A DNA stretch of 64,000 nucleotides, from positions 97,262 through 161,261 of the forward strand of contig NZ_JACJSP010000008.1 in assembly GCF_014698235.1 (NCBI RefSeq), given 5' to 3'. Positions 43,043 through 52,314 of this stretch are shown here, piece after piece. Source of the stretch: Limnothrix sp. FACHB-406. GTDB taxonomy: Bacteria; Cyanobacteriota; Cyanobacteriia; CACIAM-69d. How positions within the stretch are numbered: the first letter of the stretch is position 1; every line of letters starts with the position of its first letter. The position numbers were made by a program, and so were the translations under genes. Under the pieces are notes generated by a model. It was given only the letters and a program-made list of their open reading frames with translations. It did not search any database and was not told the DNA's origin.

Positions 43043-43216
43043 ATGGATTATTTGAAGCTTCCTGAAATTTTCTTGGCGCTGCTGCTGCTCACTCCGCTGC
43101 TTTATGCCTTGACGCATTTCCTGTGGGAGCTGAGTCCGGTGCTGGCGGTCATGGTTTACTTTGTCGGGGTTTTAGGCATGGGCATCCTGGGCTTTCGGAT
43201 TGTGGATGAGTCTTGA
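43043..43216 (+). CDS. Small membrane protein of 57 residues
   Basis: A short frame starting MDYLKLPEIFLALLLL and ending GFRIVDES. It has two clear hydrophobic helices (about 8-24 and 32-50) separated by LTHFLWELSP. The hydrophobic pattern and clean start and stop suggest a real gene; the ribosome-binding site is weak. I do not recognise it. It lies between the MnmD-like gene and the end of the convergent ABC importer operon. Confidence 0.5.
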   Translation: MDYLKLPEIFLALLLLTPLLYALTHFLWELSPVLAVMVYFVGVLGMGILGFRIVDES

Positions 43217-43309
43217 ACATGGTGTGGCGGCCAAAATCTGCCCAAACCTGCCCAAATCTACCCAAATTTGGGGATTAATTAGCCCTGAGCGCACCCCGTT
43301 GCCTAAAAC

Positions 43310-44104
43310 CTAGGCCGACTGAGGTGGGGCCGTCAGTTCTGGAGCGGTGGATTCCGTCTGTCGCAACAGATCCAAAATTTGGTAGCGATAGTCCTGAAAA
43401 GCGCTCGATCGCCGCAGGGCCTCATCCCGTTCCGCTGGTAGCTCGATCGATAACTCTCGGCGAATCGTGCCCGGCCGCGCACTCATCACATAGACCCGCT
43501 GCGACAGAAACACCGCCTCTTCCACGTCGTGGGTGATGGTCAAGATAGTAGTGCCCGTATTGCGCCACAGCTCCAGCAGAAAACCCTGCATCGACTCGCG
43601 GGTTTGCACATCCAGCGCCCCAAAGGGTTCATCCATCAGCAGAATCTTTGGCTGGGAAGCCAGGGCCCGGGCGATCGCCACCCGCTGTTTCATCCCACCG
43701 GACAACTCCTTGGGCAGGGCCTTGGCAAAGGGCAACAATCCCACCACATCCATATAGTACCGGGACTGTTCGTAGCGATCGGCGATCGGGGCCCCCTGCA
43801 ACTTCAACCCAAAACCAATATTTTCCTCAACGGTCATCCAGGGGTAGAGCGTGTAGCTTTGGAACACCATGCCCCGATCGGCTCCCGGCCCCGTCACCGG
43901 TTGCCCATCCACCAACACATCCCCCGCAGTGGGTTGCTCCAGCCCCGCCACAATTCGCAGCATGGTGGATTTTCCCGATCCGGACGCACCCACCGCACAG
44001 ACAAATTCACCCGTTTCCACATGCAAATTAATATCTTTGAGAGCGACCACCGGGCCGCGACGGGTGGCAAATTGCTTATACAAATGCTTGACTTCTAGAT
44101 GCAT
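43310..44104 (-). CDS. ABC transporter ATP-binding protein of the guanidine locus
   Basis: A 264-residue ATPase of the nitrate/sulfonate/taurine importer type. Motifs: Walker A GASGSGKST, Q-loop MVFQSYTLYPW, signature LSGGMKQRVAIARAL, Walker B ILLMDEPFGALD and the H-loop LTITHDVEEAVFL. It is the third gene of an importer (binding protein, permease, ATPase). The whole set follows gdmH-hypA-hypB, as sll1080-sll1082 do in Synechocystis, so guanidine or a related compound is the likely substrate. Confidence 0.9.
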   Translation of the reverse strand: MHLEVKHLYKQFATRRGPVVALKDINLHVETGEFVCAVGASGSGKSTMLRIVAGLEQPTAGDVLVDGQPVTGPGADRGMVFQSYTLYPWMTVEENIGFGLKLQGAPIADRYEQSRYYMDVVGLLPFAKALPKELSGGMKQRVAIARALASQPKILLMDEPFGALDVQTRESMQGFLLELWRNTGTTILTITHDVEEAVFLSQRVYVMSARPGTIRRELSIELPAERDEALRRSSAFQDYRYQILDLLRQTESTAPELTAPPQSA

Positions 44105-44105
44105 T

Positions 44106-44217
44106 GCTCATTGATTCCGTACTCATTGATCCCGTGCTCATGAATTTCGCGTTCAATTCCAATCAATTCGATCGAGCGATTACTGTGCCCATTGATTCTG
44201 CGCTCAGTTCAAATTAG
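44106..44217. repeat. 15-bp tandem units between permease and ATPase genes
   Basis: Units at 44106-44120, 44121-44135, 44136-44150 and 44151-44165 vary around GCTCATTGATTCCGT. Two related units lie at 44188-44217. Confidence 0.75.
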
Positions 44218-44253
44218 CTTGATCGAGGGATGACTGTTTTTTCATCTGTGGGA

Positions 44254-45111
44254 TTATTTCACCGCCCATCGACAGGAAAAGCGCAAAAACATCCGAAACA
44301 AAATATCGATCGCCAAGCCAATTAAACCAATCACAATCAAGCCCGCAAAAATCTCGTCGGTTTTCAGAAAGCGTTGAGCCACGCTAATTCGCCGCCCCAA
44401 GCCCTCCGTAGCCGCCACCAATTCCGACACAATCACCAAGTTCCAAGCCGCCGCCATATTCACCCGGCAGGTGTCGATGATTCCGGGGGTGATGTAAGGA
44501 AAAATGACTTGAAAAAGTACCTGTAACCGGTTGCCGCCCAAGGTATAGGTAGCTTCAATCATTTCCTTGGGGACAAACTTCACTGAGTCCATCACCATCA
44601 AGGTATTGAAAAAGAGTGTGCCAATAAAAACCAAGAGAATTTTGGGCACTTCTCCGAGTCCGAAATACAAAATCAACAACGGAATGAAGGCGGTGGCAGG
44701 CATGTAGCGAACAATGCCCACGATCGGCTCCAGGAGCGATCGAATGCTGGCGAATGTGCCCATCAACGTGCCCAGGGGGATTGCAATCACCGTGGCCAGG
44801 GCAAACCCACCCAAAATCCGCATCAAACTAAATTGAATATCCTTGGGCAATGCACCGCTGTTCCAAAGCTGCCCGATCGCCCCCACCACTTGGGCCGGAG
44901 AGGGCAAAAACAGGGGCCGCACCCAGCCCGTGCTGGCCAGCAGCCACCACAGCACCAAGGGCACCCCGATCGACAACCCCATCAACGACCAACTGAGCCG
45001 GGACGGAATCGGATCGGCGATCGTCCAAAAGGTGCTGGGGCGCAGCATCCGAGCGGGCCCCGGATCGCGCACTAGGGGCGGATTGTGGGGAATGGGCACA
45101 TGGGAAGTCAT
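44254..45111 (-). CDS. ABC transporter permease of the guanidine locus
   Basis: A 285-residue integral membrane protein with about six helices, of the binding-protein-dependent permease family used by nitrate/sulfonate/taurine importers. The ATPase-contact (EAA-like) loop is around EMIEATYTLGGNRLQVLFQVIFPYITPGI. It is preceded by the binding-protein gene (70 bases) and followed by the ATPase (149 bases), all on the minus strand. Confidence 0.9.
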   Translation of the reverse strand: MTSHVPIPHNPPLVRDPGPARMLRPSTFWTIADPIPSRLSWSLMGLSIGVPLVLWWLLASTGWVRPLFLPSPAQVVGAIGQLWNSGALPKDIQFSLMRILGGFALATVIAIPLGTLMGTFASIRSLLEPIVGIVRYMPATAFIPLLILYFGLGEVPKILLVFIGTLFFNTLMVMDSVKFVPKEMIEATYTLGGNRLQVLFQVIFPYITPGIIDTCRVNMAAAWNLVIVSELVAATEGLGRRISVAQRFLKTDEIFAGLIVIGLIGLAIDILFRMFLRFSCRWAVK

Positions 45112-45181
45112 GGTCTGAGGAAAGAGGGTGAGTTTGCAGGGCCATGAAAGGGGCGATCGGGCAGCAGATGACAGGCTCGCC

Positions 45182-46252
45182 CTAGGTTGCCGGTTGGCGT
45201 TTGGCGGCGTAGGCCTTCACGAAGCGATCGTCAAAGAGTTTGTTCAGATTTGGCTTCGATTTTGCCAATCCAGAACTGGTTAAAAAGTCCGAAATTTCTT
45301 GGGCAGCAAACACCAACGAAGAGCGATCATTTCCTGGCTGAAAGGCCTTCAAATTGTCCTCCAGGGTAAAGATCTTGGTTCCTGCTTCATATTCCCGATA
45401 TTCCTCAACGGAAACTCCCGCCCGTTGGGCCATGATGCTGTAGGATTTCTCGGGATTTTGCTTAATGTAATCCAGCGTGGCAAACCAACTATCCACCAAA
45501 GCTTGCACGGCCGCCGGTTGCTCATCCACTAGCTTGCGGCTAACTGCCAGGTGATCGGAAATGGCTCCCGGGAAGTCTCGAGAACTGAAGAGTTCACGGC
45601 TGCCGGGTCGCTCCAAGGCCTTCGTGGTGAAGGGTGCAAAAACGCCCACCGCATCCACCTGACCGGCCACAAAAGCCGCCGCTGCCGCGCCAGTTTCCAA
45701 CGGCTGAATTTGAATATCTTCCGGAGCCAAGCCAGCTTTTTTCAAGCCCAAGAGCAATAGGAAATGGTCAACGGTTCCTTCTTCAACGGCAACCCGTTTT
45801 CCTTTCAAATCAGCAATTGTTTTAATCTCAGCACTGACAATAATTTTGTCATTGCCCGTGGAGTTGTCATTGGTTAAAACAATCACCTGATCGGCCCCAG
45901 CGGCCAAAGAACTAATCGTGTCGTTCAGGGTTTGGGCATTGCCATCCAACTGCCCCGCATTCAGGGCGTTAATTGAATCTAAATAGCCGTCAAACCATTT
46001 CAAATCCACATTGACTTGGTTTTGATCGAAGATTTTGGCTTCTTGGGTCACCTGCCAAGGAACCCAACCGGGCCAAACGCTAAAACCCATTCGGACGATC
46101 GGGGCGGTGGTGCTGCCGGGAGTGCCGTTGGGACTGCCACCGGAGTCAGGCGCGGGCGCACAGCTAATGGACAGAAACAGGGCGGCCAAAAAACAGCCCA
46201 ACCAACTGAGTAATCGACGACGTTTCAGGGCATTCAGCTTGAGGGCATTCAT
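45182..46252 (-). CDS. Substrate-binding lipoprotein of the guanidine-locus ABC importer
   Basis: A 356-residue periplasmic binding protein of the SsuA/THI5-like class. A basic N-terminus, a hydrophobic stretch and LFLSISC with C31 indicate a lipoprotein signal, though the lipobox is not perfect. The mature start is Ser/Gly/Pro-rich; the fold begins at VRMGFSVWPGWVPWQVTQEA. Its position after gdmH-hypA-hypB suggests guanidine or a similar nitrogen compound as ligand. A terminator lies between hypB and this gene, so it probably has its own promoter in 46253-46398. Confidence 0.85.
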   Translation of the reverse strand: MNALKLNALKRRRLLSWLGCFLAALFLSISCAPAPDSGGSPNGTPGSTTAPIVRMGFSVWPGWVPWQVTQEAKIFDQNQVNVDLKWFDGYLDSINALNAGQLDGNAQTLNDTISSLAAGADQVIVLTNDNSTGNDKIIVSAEIKTIADLKGKRVAVEEGTVDHFLLLLGLKKAGLAPEDIQIQPLETGAAAAAFVAGQVDAVGVFAPFTTKALERPGSRELFSSRDFPGAISDHLAVSRKLVDEQPAAVQALVDSWFATLDYIKQNPEKSYSIMAQRAGVSVEEYREYEAGTKIFTLEDNLKAFQPGNDRSSLVFAAQEISDFLTSSGLAKSKPNLNKLFDDRFVKAYAAKRQPAT

Positions 46253-46398
46253 AGGCTTTCAGGGGCTTTCAGAGGTTTTCGTGAATGGACAGAAAGATGA
46301 GAAATTCAAAACCAAGGGACTCAAAACAAGGGAACTCAAAACCATCGGCTCCAGAGCCAGAAGTTGAGCAAACAAGATTGCCTCAATCCTTACCCTCC

Positions 46399-46432
46399 AA
46401 AAAACACAGGGCAATTCCGAAGAACTGCCCTG
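46399..46432 (-). terminator. Intrinsic terminator after hypB
   Basis: On the minus strand CAGGGCAGTTC pairs with GAATTGCCCTG (one G-U) around a TTCG tetraloop, followed by TGTTTTTT. It lies seven bases beyond the hypB stop and separates the gdmH-hypAB unit from the importer genes. Confidence 0.88.
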
Positions 46433-46439
46433 CAAGGTT

Positions 46440-47168
46440 TTAGGCGGTGGCCAGGGTGGCGACCCGATCGCCCGGTTGAGTCGTGGCCGGCTGGATCGAT
46501 CGCCCCGTGGCCTGGCGCACCCAGTTCAACCAATCGGCTAACCCTTCGCCGGTTTTGGCGCTAACCGGGAAAATCGCCACCCCTGGGTTGATTTGCCGCA
46601 CGTTGGCCATGATTCGATCGAGATCCACCTCCAAATAGGGGGCCAAATCCGTTTTGGTGATCAGCAAGCAATCGGCCTCCCGAAACATCACCGGATATTT
46701 CAGGGGCTTATCTTCCCCCTCCGTGACGCTCAGGAGCGCCACCTTGGCATGTTCACCCACCTCAAATTCAGCGGGGCAAACCAAGTTCCCAACGTTTTCC
46801 ACCACGACCAAATCGATCGTTTGGGGATCCACCAACGTCTTGAGCTGATGGATGCCCCCAGAGACCATCCGCGCATCCAGATGGCACGATCGCCCCGTAT
46901 TGATCGCCACCACCGGCACGCCACACCGCCGCAGTCGATCGGCATCCAGTTCCGTGGTCATGTCCCCTTCAATGACTGCGATCGCCAACTCCGATTGCAA
47001 CGCGCTCAGGGTCGCCTCCAACAGGGAGGTTTTCCCTGCTCCGGGGCTGCTCATCACGTTCAGGCAAGTGATTCCCCACTCGTCAAAATGCTCGCGGTTG
47101 TGGTCTGCCCCTGCCTGATTTGCGTGCAGCAGGTTCATTTCCAAGGCCGCGTCAAAGGTTTGGTGCAT
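46440..47168 (-). CDS. hypB: HypB-like Ni-delivering GTPase for guanidine hydrolase
   Basis: A 242-residue SIMIBI-class GTPase. P-loop [13 protein letters not shown], then [12 protein letters not shown], the nickel site region [30 protein letters not shown], and the guanine-specificity motif TKTDL. In hydrogenase systems HypB loads nickel with HypA. In cyanobacterial gdmH loci the pair serves the Ni-dependent guanidine hydrolase instead. No hydrogenase genes are in this window. I take the Met of MHQTFDAAL as start; an extra Met lies three codons upstream. A terminator follows directly. Confidence 0.93.
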   Translation of the reverse strand: MHQTFDAALEMNLLHANQAGADHNREHFDEWGITCLNVMSSPGAGKTSLLEATLSALQSELAIAVIEGDMTTELDADRLRRCGVPVVAINTGRSCHLDARMVSGGIHQLKTLVDPQTIDLVVVENVGNLVCPAEFEVGEHAKVALLSVTEGEDKPLKYPVMFREADCLLITKTDLAPYLEVDLDRIMANVRQINPGVAIFPVSAKTGEGLADWLNWVRQATGRSIQPATTQPGDRVATLATA

Positions 47169-47464
47169 GGCGATCAACTCCTAGGGCAAGCAACAGCAAA
47201 ACGACAGCAAAACAACAAAAAAATGGCAAGAAATCAGGCAAGAAAATGACAAGAAATCAGGCAATGGAAAGGAAAACCAATAATCAGGATCAAAAGCCCG
47301 ATCGCCCAAAAATAGCCAGACCTAGCAACACCAGCATTCGAGATCGCCAGAAACGGCCGCTCAGGGTGGATTGGCGTTAAACCACATTGGGATCAGCCGT
47401 TTCAATGCCGTCCCTCCGGAGGGGATCCGCCACCGCCACCGCAGCGCTCCCCTCGGAAGCGTCA
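47169..47464. other. Long spacer between hypA and hypB with a 23-bp duplication
   Basis: An unusually long gap (296 bases) inside the presumed operon. It contains two adjacent 23-bp units at 47221-47243 and 47244-47266 (core AAATG.CAAGAAATCAGGCAA) and a CCCTCCGGAGGG palindrome near 47412-47423. No gene is seen. Confidence 0.6.
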
Positions 47465-47854
47465 CTAGGCCGCAGCCCAGCGATCGGTTTGGGTTTCCTG
47501 ATGGGCGTTCTGATATTCAATGTGGGAAATTTTCAGCTCCCGACCCGATCGAATGTCCTCCATCGGTGCGTCACAGGTGGGACAGGCGTAGTGCAAACCC
47601 ACCTCTGGCCGATATTCCGCTTGGCAAGCGTGGCAAAAGGCCACCAGCGGCACCGACTCAACCACCAACTCCGCCGCCGCCAGAAATGTCCCTTCTCGAT
47701 AGGCATCGAAGGCAAACACCAGCCCCGCCGGTTCCACGCAGGTGAAATCTCCCACCCGCAGATGTACCCGCGAAATTTGCGGGCGATCGGGCTGGGACTC
47801 CCACCAATCCCGCAACGTCAACACGAGCGATCGGGTCATATCGACTTCATGCAT
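47465..47854 (-). CDS. hypA: HypA-like nickel chaperone for guanidine hydrolase
   Basis: A 129-residue HypA. Nickel is bound at the N-terminal MHE (MHEVDMTRSLV), and a zinc site is formed by two CxxC pairs (FCHACQ and ACPTCDAP). HypA hands nickel to the target enzyme together with HypB. The gene lies between gdmH (120 bases upstream) and hypB, matching the order sll1077-sll1078-sll1079 of Synechocystis, where these chaperones activate guanidine hydrolase. Confidence 0.93.
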   Translation of the reverse strand: MHEVDMTRSLVLTLRDWWESQPDRPQISRVHLRVGDFTCVEPAGLVFAFDAYREGTFLAAAELVVESVPLVAFCHACQAEYRPEVGLHYACPTCDAPMEDIRSGRELKISHIEYQNAHQETQTDRWAAA

Positions 47855-47974
47855 GGGCGCACCTATTCCTTAACTGGGTTAGAGGTCTGGCACTGGGTTG
47901 AGATATCAGGTACTGAGCGAGATATCTGAAGTTCATGACCAGTCCCCAAAAACGTCAGGGCCACTAAAGGGCCA

Positions 47975-49153
47975 CTAAGACCAGCCATCCTCAAAAATCT
48001 GCGCTTCCTCATGGATATAGGACGGCTTTTCCCGGCGCGGCAACTGTCCCGACAGCACCAAATTCGCCATCGCATCGCAAATCACCCGCGTTGCCATCAG
48101 GGAAGTCATGTCGCTGATGTCGTAGGGCGGCGACACCTCCACCACCTCCAAGCCACAGATTGGCGCTTGGCGAATAATCCGCGACAGCAGATACAACGCC
48201 TCCCGAGGCAGCAAACCGCCCGGCTCCGGCCAGCCCGTTCCCGGCACAAACCCCGCATCAATGCAATCAATATCGAAGCTGATATAAACGCAATCGGTGC
48301 CGTCCAAGGCGCGTTCCAAGGCAAAATCCACCGCCGCGTCTAGCCCAATTTCCGTGATATCCGTCACGGTCAGAATGTTGGTGGCCCGTTCTCGACAAAC
48401 CTTCACGCCTTGGCGCGGCACTTGCCAACCGCCAATGCCCAACTGCACCAGGTTCTTGGCCGGCGCATTCTGAATGTTGGTGGCGTGGAACCAAGGACAG
48501 GTGTGCATCCGCTCATCGAGGTCGGTTTCTTGGGTATCCACATGGCGATCGAAGTGGATAATGCCCACTTTTTTGTCCCCCAAATGGCGACAAACGCCCC
48601 GCACTGTGGGATAGCCGATCGAGTGGTCACCGCCCAAAATAATCGGGAACGCACCCGATGCAAAAATGTGGGCAATTCCCTTAGAAATCTGATCAAAAGA
48701 CTTCTCATTGTTGGCGGGAATTGTGAAAATATCCCCCACGTCACAGAGGGTAATTTGTTCCCGCAAATCAATGCCCAGCTCAAAGTTATAGGGCGTGTAA
48801 AGAGCCGAAATACGCCGAATTCCTTGGGGGCCAAACCGCGTTCCGGGGCGATAGGTTGTGCCGGAATCATGGGGCACACCCACAATGGCCACGTCATAAT
48901 TTCCCACCTGGTTCACATCTTCCAGGTAGGGCGCTTTCATGAAGGTATTAATTCCAGCATAGTGCGGCAATTCTCCCCGAGAAAAGGTCGAAATTGTCCG
49001 GTCTTTGATGCTGTCGGCGGCTTCCAAACCAAACCGCAGGGCCTGATCTACTTCCTGCTGCCAGCCGGTCATGGGCAGCCGAGCTTCTAAATCCAAGGCA
49101 CGTTTTGCTTCGGATTCGCCACCCTGATAGTTGGGACGTTCAAAAATACTCAT
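47975..49153 (-). CDS. gdmH: Ni-dependent guanidine hydrolase
   Basis: A 392-residue member of the arginase/agmatinase family that in cyanobacteria hydrolyses free guanidine to ammonia and urea. Metal ligands: H177 in GGDHS, D202, H204 and D206 in FDRHVD, D294 and D296 in SFDIDCID. The ~80-residue N-terminal extension before NYDVAIVGVPHDSG and the Trp in GTGWPEPGG (308) set it apart from ordinary agmatinases and match the Sll1077 type. I start at MSIFERPNYQ; the frame stays open 45 codons further into the riboswitch region and that part is not coding. The upstream guanidine-I riboswitch and the HypA/HypB genes strongly support the assignment. Confidence 0.93.
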   Translation of the reverse strand: MSIFERPNYQGGESEAKRALDLEARLPMTGWQQEVDQALRFGLEAADSIKDRTISTFSRGELPHYAGINTFMKAPYLEDVNQVGNYDVAIVGVPHDSGTTYRPGTRFGPQGIRRISALYTPYNFELGIDLREQITLCDVGDIFTIPANNEKSFDQISKGIAHIFASGAFPIILGGDHSIGYPTVRGVCRHLGDKKVGIIHFDRHVDTQETDLDERMHTCPWFHATNIQNAPAKNLVQLGIGGWQVPRQGVKVCRERATNILTVTDITEIGLDAAVDFALERALDGTDCVYISFDIDCIDAGFVPGTGWPEPGGLLPREALYLLSRIIRQAPICGLEVVEVSPPYDISDMTSLMATRVICDAMANLVLSGQLPRREKPSYIHEEAQIFEDGWS

Positions 49154-49260
49154 CGATCGCGATGGGGGTTTGGGTTTGCAAATGACTACGGAAATGGGGC
49201 CGAATCGATCGCTCCATTCGGCTGAGGTCACCTGCGCGAACTTCCCGAAAATCCGAACTA

Positions 49261-49317
49261 CAAAGCCCGGTGGTTCCAGGCAATCCACGCGATGTGCCTT
49301 TGACCTCCCGGGCTTTT
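49261..49317 (-). promoter_or_regulatory. Candidate expression platform of the guanidine riboswitch
   Basis: AAAGCCCGG in the ligand-binding 3' block (49309-49317 on the plus strand as its complement) can pair perfectly over nine bases with CCGGGCTTT at 49262-49270. The pairing would be mutually exclusive with the folded aptamer. A U-rich tract is weak, so attenuation by classical termination is not certain. Confidence 0.5.
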
Positions 49318-49485
49318 ATCCCGCCGTGTAGCTGATGCTCAAAGCTGGTTTTCAAGGCCAGAGAATTGGGGATAAATCCACTGGTCACGCCACTGAGCCA
49401 TCAGCTTGCTTCTCTCGGACCAGTCACAGCGATCTGAAATTCTTTTGGAATTACCTGGAAGCTGCCGGAACCCTAGAAGCCATGT
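49302..49485 (-). promoter_or_regulatory. Guanidine-I (ykkC) riboswitch
   Basis: All three conserved blocks of the ykkC aptamer occur in order on the minus strand. They are CTAGGGTTCCG (about 49466-49477), GGTCCGAGAGAAG (about 49410-49422), and the 3' block ACACGGCGGGATAAAAGCC continuing to CGGGAGG (49304-49329). The spacer between the second and third block is long (about 80 bases) and would hold a variable arm. The aptamer ends about 150 bases before the gdmH start. ykkC RNAs bind free guanidine and usually switch genes on. Confidence 0.93.
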
Positions 49486-49509
49486 ATGTTTAGCTTACCC
49501 TCAAACATA
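49485..49509. promoter_or_regulatory. Dyad TATGTTT-N11-AAACATA at the gdmH promoter region
   Basis: A perfect seven-base inverted repeat with an 11-base spacer directly upstream of the riboswitch. It could be an operator. It does not fit the NtcA spacing. Confidence 0.35.
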
Positions 49510-50198
49510 CCCTAGGCAAAAGCCAACCCAAAAGTTGTATCCCCCACTACGGGATGCAAATTAACTAGCCCGATCGCAACTCAAAATAACAACTCAAAAT
49601 GACAACAAAGGTTACCAGTCAATTAAGAATCATCTCGATGCATGAAAAATCATGGCCCACCACCCTCCTCCTCAACGCTAAATCCATCGTCAAATCCATC
49701 AGCTCCCATCCCAATCCATCCACCCACCGCCTCACCCACTGAAGTGATCGGCCATGAAGACGTTCTTGAGTGCTTCCCCAAGGCGGCTTAGGCACGGCGC
49801 AGCTTAAGCACCGGTCATCAGCGCCGGTTAACCGATGCAAATTAATGAAAATTCGCGGGTTAGAAAATTCGCGGGTTAATTGAGCGGGTTAATCAATTGG
49901 TCGATCGCCCACTGCCTGGGTCAATTTCCGTCCCGATCGCCCCGTCATCACACCTTTTTTAATCACTCCGGGGCCCCACTCAGGCTCCCAAAGACTTCTC
50001 CATGTAGCAATTCCACGGTCTGCTTGCTCCCATTCCCCTCTGGTGAGATAGTGTAGGGGCTAACTCGGGCGGTCGTAGTCCATCTGCCTACTGCGACGCG
50101 CGCTCTACACCCCGGGATTTAGCTGTTTCTTGAGATCGCGGCGCGCGCCGATCGCTGTCCCCCACTCACCTTCTCCAGTCGAACGAGTTCGAGCAAGT
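49510..50198. other. Region between the guanidine riboswitch and tkt
   Basis: About 690 bases between divergent units, with no convincing gene. Micro-repeats: AACTCAAAATAAC/AACTCAAAATGAC (49579-49604) and AAAATTCGCGGGTTA twice with a third partial unit (about 49849-49888). A TTGCTC and GATAGT pair 17 bases apart near 50022-50050 is a weak candidate for the tkt promoter. Confidence 0.45.
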
Positions 50199-52208
50199 AT
50201 GGCTGTCGCTACCCAATCCCTCGACGAACTGTCTATTAATGCCATTCGCTTTTTGGCGATCGATGCCGTTCAGAAGGCGAACTCGGGTCACCCCGGTCTG
50301 CCGATGGGCGCGGCTCCCATGGCCTATGTGCTGTGGAATCAGTTCCTCCGTTTCAATCCCAAGAATCCGAACTGGTTTAACCGTGATCGCTTCGTATTGT
50401 CGGCTGGCCACGGCTGTATGTTGCAGTATGCGCTGCTACATCTGACGGGCTATGACAGCGTGACCATTGAAGACATCAAAAATTTCCGTCAGTGGGGATC
50501 GCGCACGCCCGGCCACCCCGAGAACTTCGAAACCCCCGGCGTGGAAGTTACCACCGGCCCCCTGGGTCAAGGGATTTGTAACGCTGTGGGCTTGGCCGCT
50601 GCGGAAGCCCACTTGGCTGCCAAATTCAACAAGCCCGATGCCAAGATCGTCGATCACTACACCTACGTGATCCTGGGCGATGGCTGCAACATGGAAGGCG
50701 TGTCCGGTGAAGCTTGCTCCTTGGCTGGCCACTGGGGCTTGGGCAAGCTGATCGCGCTGTACGACGACAACCACATTTCGATCGACGGTAACACGGATAT
50801 TTCCTTTACCGAAGATGTCAGCAAGCGCTTTGAAGCCTATGGCTGGCACACGATCCACGTGACCAACGGCAACACGGATTTGGCGGCGATCGCGAAGGCG
50901 ATCGAAGAAGCCAAGGCCGTCACCGACAAGCCGACCCTGATCAAGGTCACCACCACGATCGGCTATGGTTCACCCAACAAGGCCAACACCGCTGGCGTAC
51001 ACGGTGCGGCGCTGGGCCCCGACGAAGTGAAGCTGACCCGCGAAAGCTTGGGTTGGAGCTACGGCGAGTTTGAAGTGCCCGCCGAAGTGGCCGAGGGTTG
51101 GACGAAGAAGGCGATCGAAACCGGTGCCAGCCTGGAAGCCGAGTGGAACAGCATCTTCGCCCAATACAAGACCCAGTACGCCGCCGATGCCGCTGAATTT
51201 GAGCGGTTGCTGCGCGGTGAACTGCCCCAAGGTTGGGATGCGGATCTGCCCACCTACACCCCCGCTGACAAGGCGGTGGCAACCCGGAAGCATTCGGAAA
51301 TCTGCCTGAATGCGATCGCCCCCAAGCTGCCCGAACTGATTGGCGGTTCGGCGGACTTGACCCACTCCAACCTGACCGAGCTGAAGTGCTCCGGCGACTT
51401 CCAAAAAGGCGCTTACGAAAACCGTAACGTCCGGTTTGGGGTGCGCGAGCATGGCATGGCCGCCATCTGCAACGGCATCGCCCTGCACAACTCGGGCTTG
51501 ATTCCCTACTGCGCCACCTTCCTGGTGTTCGCCGACTACATGCGCGGCGCGATGCGTCTGTCGGCCCTGGCGGAAGCCGGTGTGATCTACGTGTTGACCC
51601 ACGACTCGATCGCCCTGGGTGAAGATGGCCCGACCCACCAACCCGTGGAAACGATCGCCTCGTTGCGGATCATCCCCAACATGCTGACCCTGCGCCCCGC
51701 CGACGGCACGGAAACCTCCGGTGCTTACAGGGTGGCCGTGGCTAACCGCAAGCGCCCCAGTGCCCTGGCCCTGACTCGCCAAAACCTGCCCAACCTGGCC
51801 GGTTCCAGCGCTGACAAGGTGGCCCAAGGTGCTTACGTGATTGCCGATTGCGAAGGCACTCCCGAACTGATCCTGATCGGTACCGGTTCGGAAGTCAGCC
51901 TCTGTGTTGCCGCCGCCGAGCAACTGACCGCTGCCGGCCGCAAGGTGCGCGTGGTGTCGATGCCCTGCATGGAGCTGTTTGAAGAGCAAAGCGCCGAATA
52001 CAAGGAATCGGTGCTGCCCGCTGCCGTCACCAAGCGGTTGTCGGTGGAAGCTGGCACGACCTTCGGTTGGGCCCGCTACGTGGGTTCGGCCGGCGCTTCG
52101 ATCGGGACGGACACCTTTGGCGCTTCGGCTCCCGGTGGCGTGTTGATGGAGAAGTTCGGCTTCACCGTCGAGAACGTGTTGGACAAGGCTAAGGCCCTGC
52201 TCGGCTAA
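50199..52208 (+). CDS. tkt: Transketolase
   Basis: A 669-residue thiamine-diphosphate enzyme of the Calvin-Benson cycle and pentose phosphate pathway, moving two-carbon units between sugar phosphates. Features: [25 protein letters not shown] at the N-terminus, the ThDP motif [13 protein letters not shown] through [10 protein letters not shown], and the pyrimidine-binding [14 protein letters not shown] and [16 protein letters not shown] start at [12 protein letters not shown]; 23 upstream open codons are not family-like. Strong codon bias towards GCC/GAA-type codons fits high expression. A terminator follows. Confidence 0.96.
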   Translation: MAVATQSLDELSINAIRFLAIDAVQKANSGHPGLPMGAAPMAYVLWNQFLRFNPKNPNWFNRDRFVLSAGHGCMLQYALLHLTGYDSVTIEDIKNFRQWGSRTPGHPENFETPGVEVTTGPLGQGICNAVGLAAAEAHLAAKFNKPDAKIVDHYTYVILGDGCNMEGVSGEACSLAGHWGLGKLIALYDDNHISIDGNTDISFTEDVSKRFEAYGWHTIHVTNGNTDLAAIAKAIEEAKAVTDKPTLIKVTTTIGYGSPNKANTAGVHGAALGPDEVKLTRESLGWSYGEFEVPAEVAEGWTKKAIETGASLEAEWNSIFAQYKTQYAADAAEFERLLRGELPQGWDADLPTYTPADKAVATRKHSEICLNAIAPKLPELIGGSADLTHSNLTELKCSGDFQKGAYENRNVRFGVREHGMAAICNGIALHNSGLIPYCATFLVFADYMRGAMRLSALAEAGVIYVLTHDSIALGEDGPTHQPVETIASLRIIPNMLTLRPADGTETSGAYRVAVANRKRPSALALTRQNLPNLAGSSADKVAQGAYVIADCEGTPELILIGTGSEVSLCVAAAEQLTAAGRKVRVVSMPCMELFEEQSAEYKESVLPAAVTKRLSVEAGTTFGWARYVGSAGASIGTDTFGASAPGGVLMEKFGFTVENVLDKAKALLG

Positions 52209-52314
52209 TCCCCGCACCAACGCTCAGCTTGGATGTTCGGTTGCAAGGGGTCACGGCCCCTTGTGACCCGGCAGACCACTGAATCTCGTTCGACAATTTA
52301 TTTTTTGAACAAAC

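Noticed and set aside
46440..47854. Hydrogenase maturation operon
   Set aside because: Only HypA and HypB are present, beside gdmH and a guanidine riboswitch; no hydrogenase or HypCDEF genes are seen.
49484..49498. GTA-N9-TAC as an NtcA site for the guanidine operon
   Set aside because: NtcA boxes have eight spacer bases, and a start point 40 bases downstream would fall within the riboswitch aptamer.
49600..49749. 49-codon plus-strand frame upstream of tkt
   Set aside because: Ser/His/Pro-rich, starts in a micro-repeat and has no ribosome-binding site.
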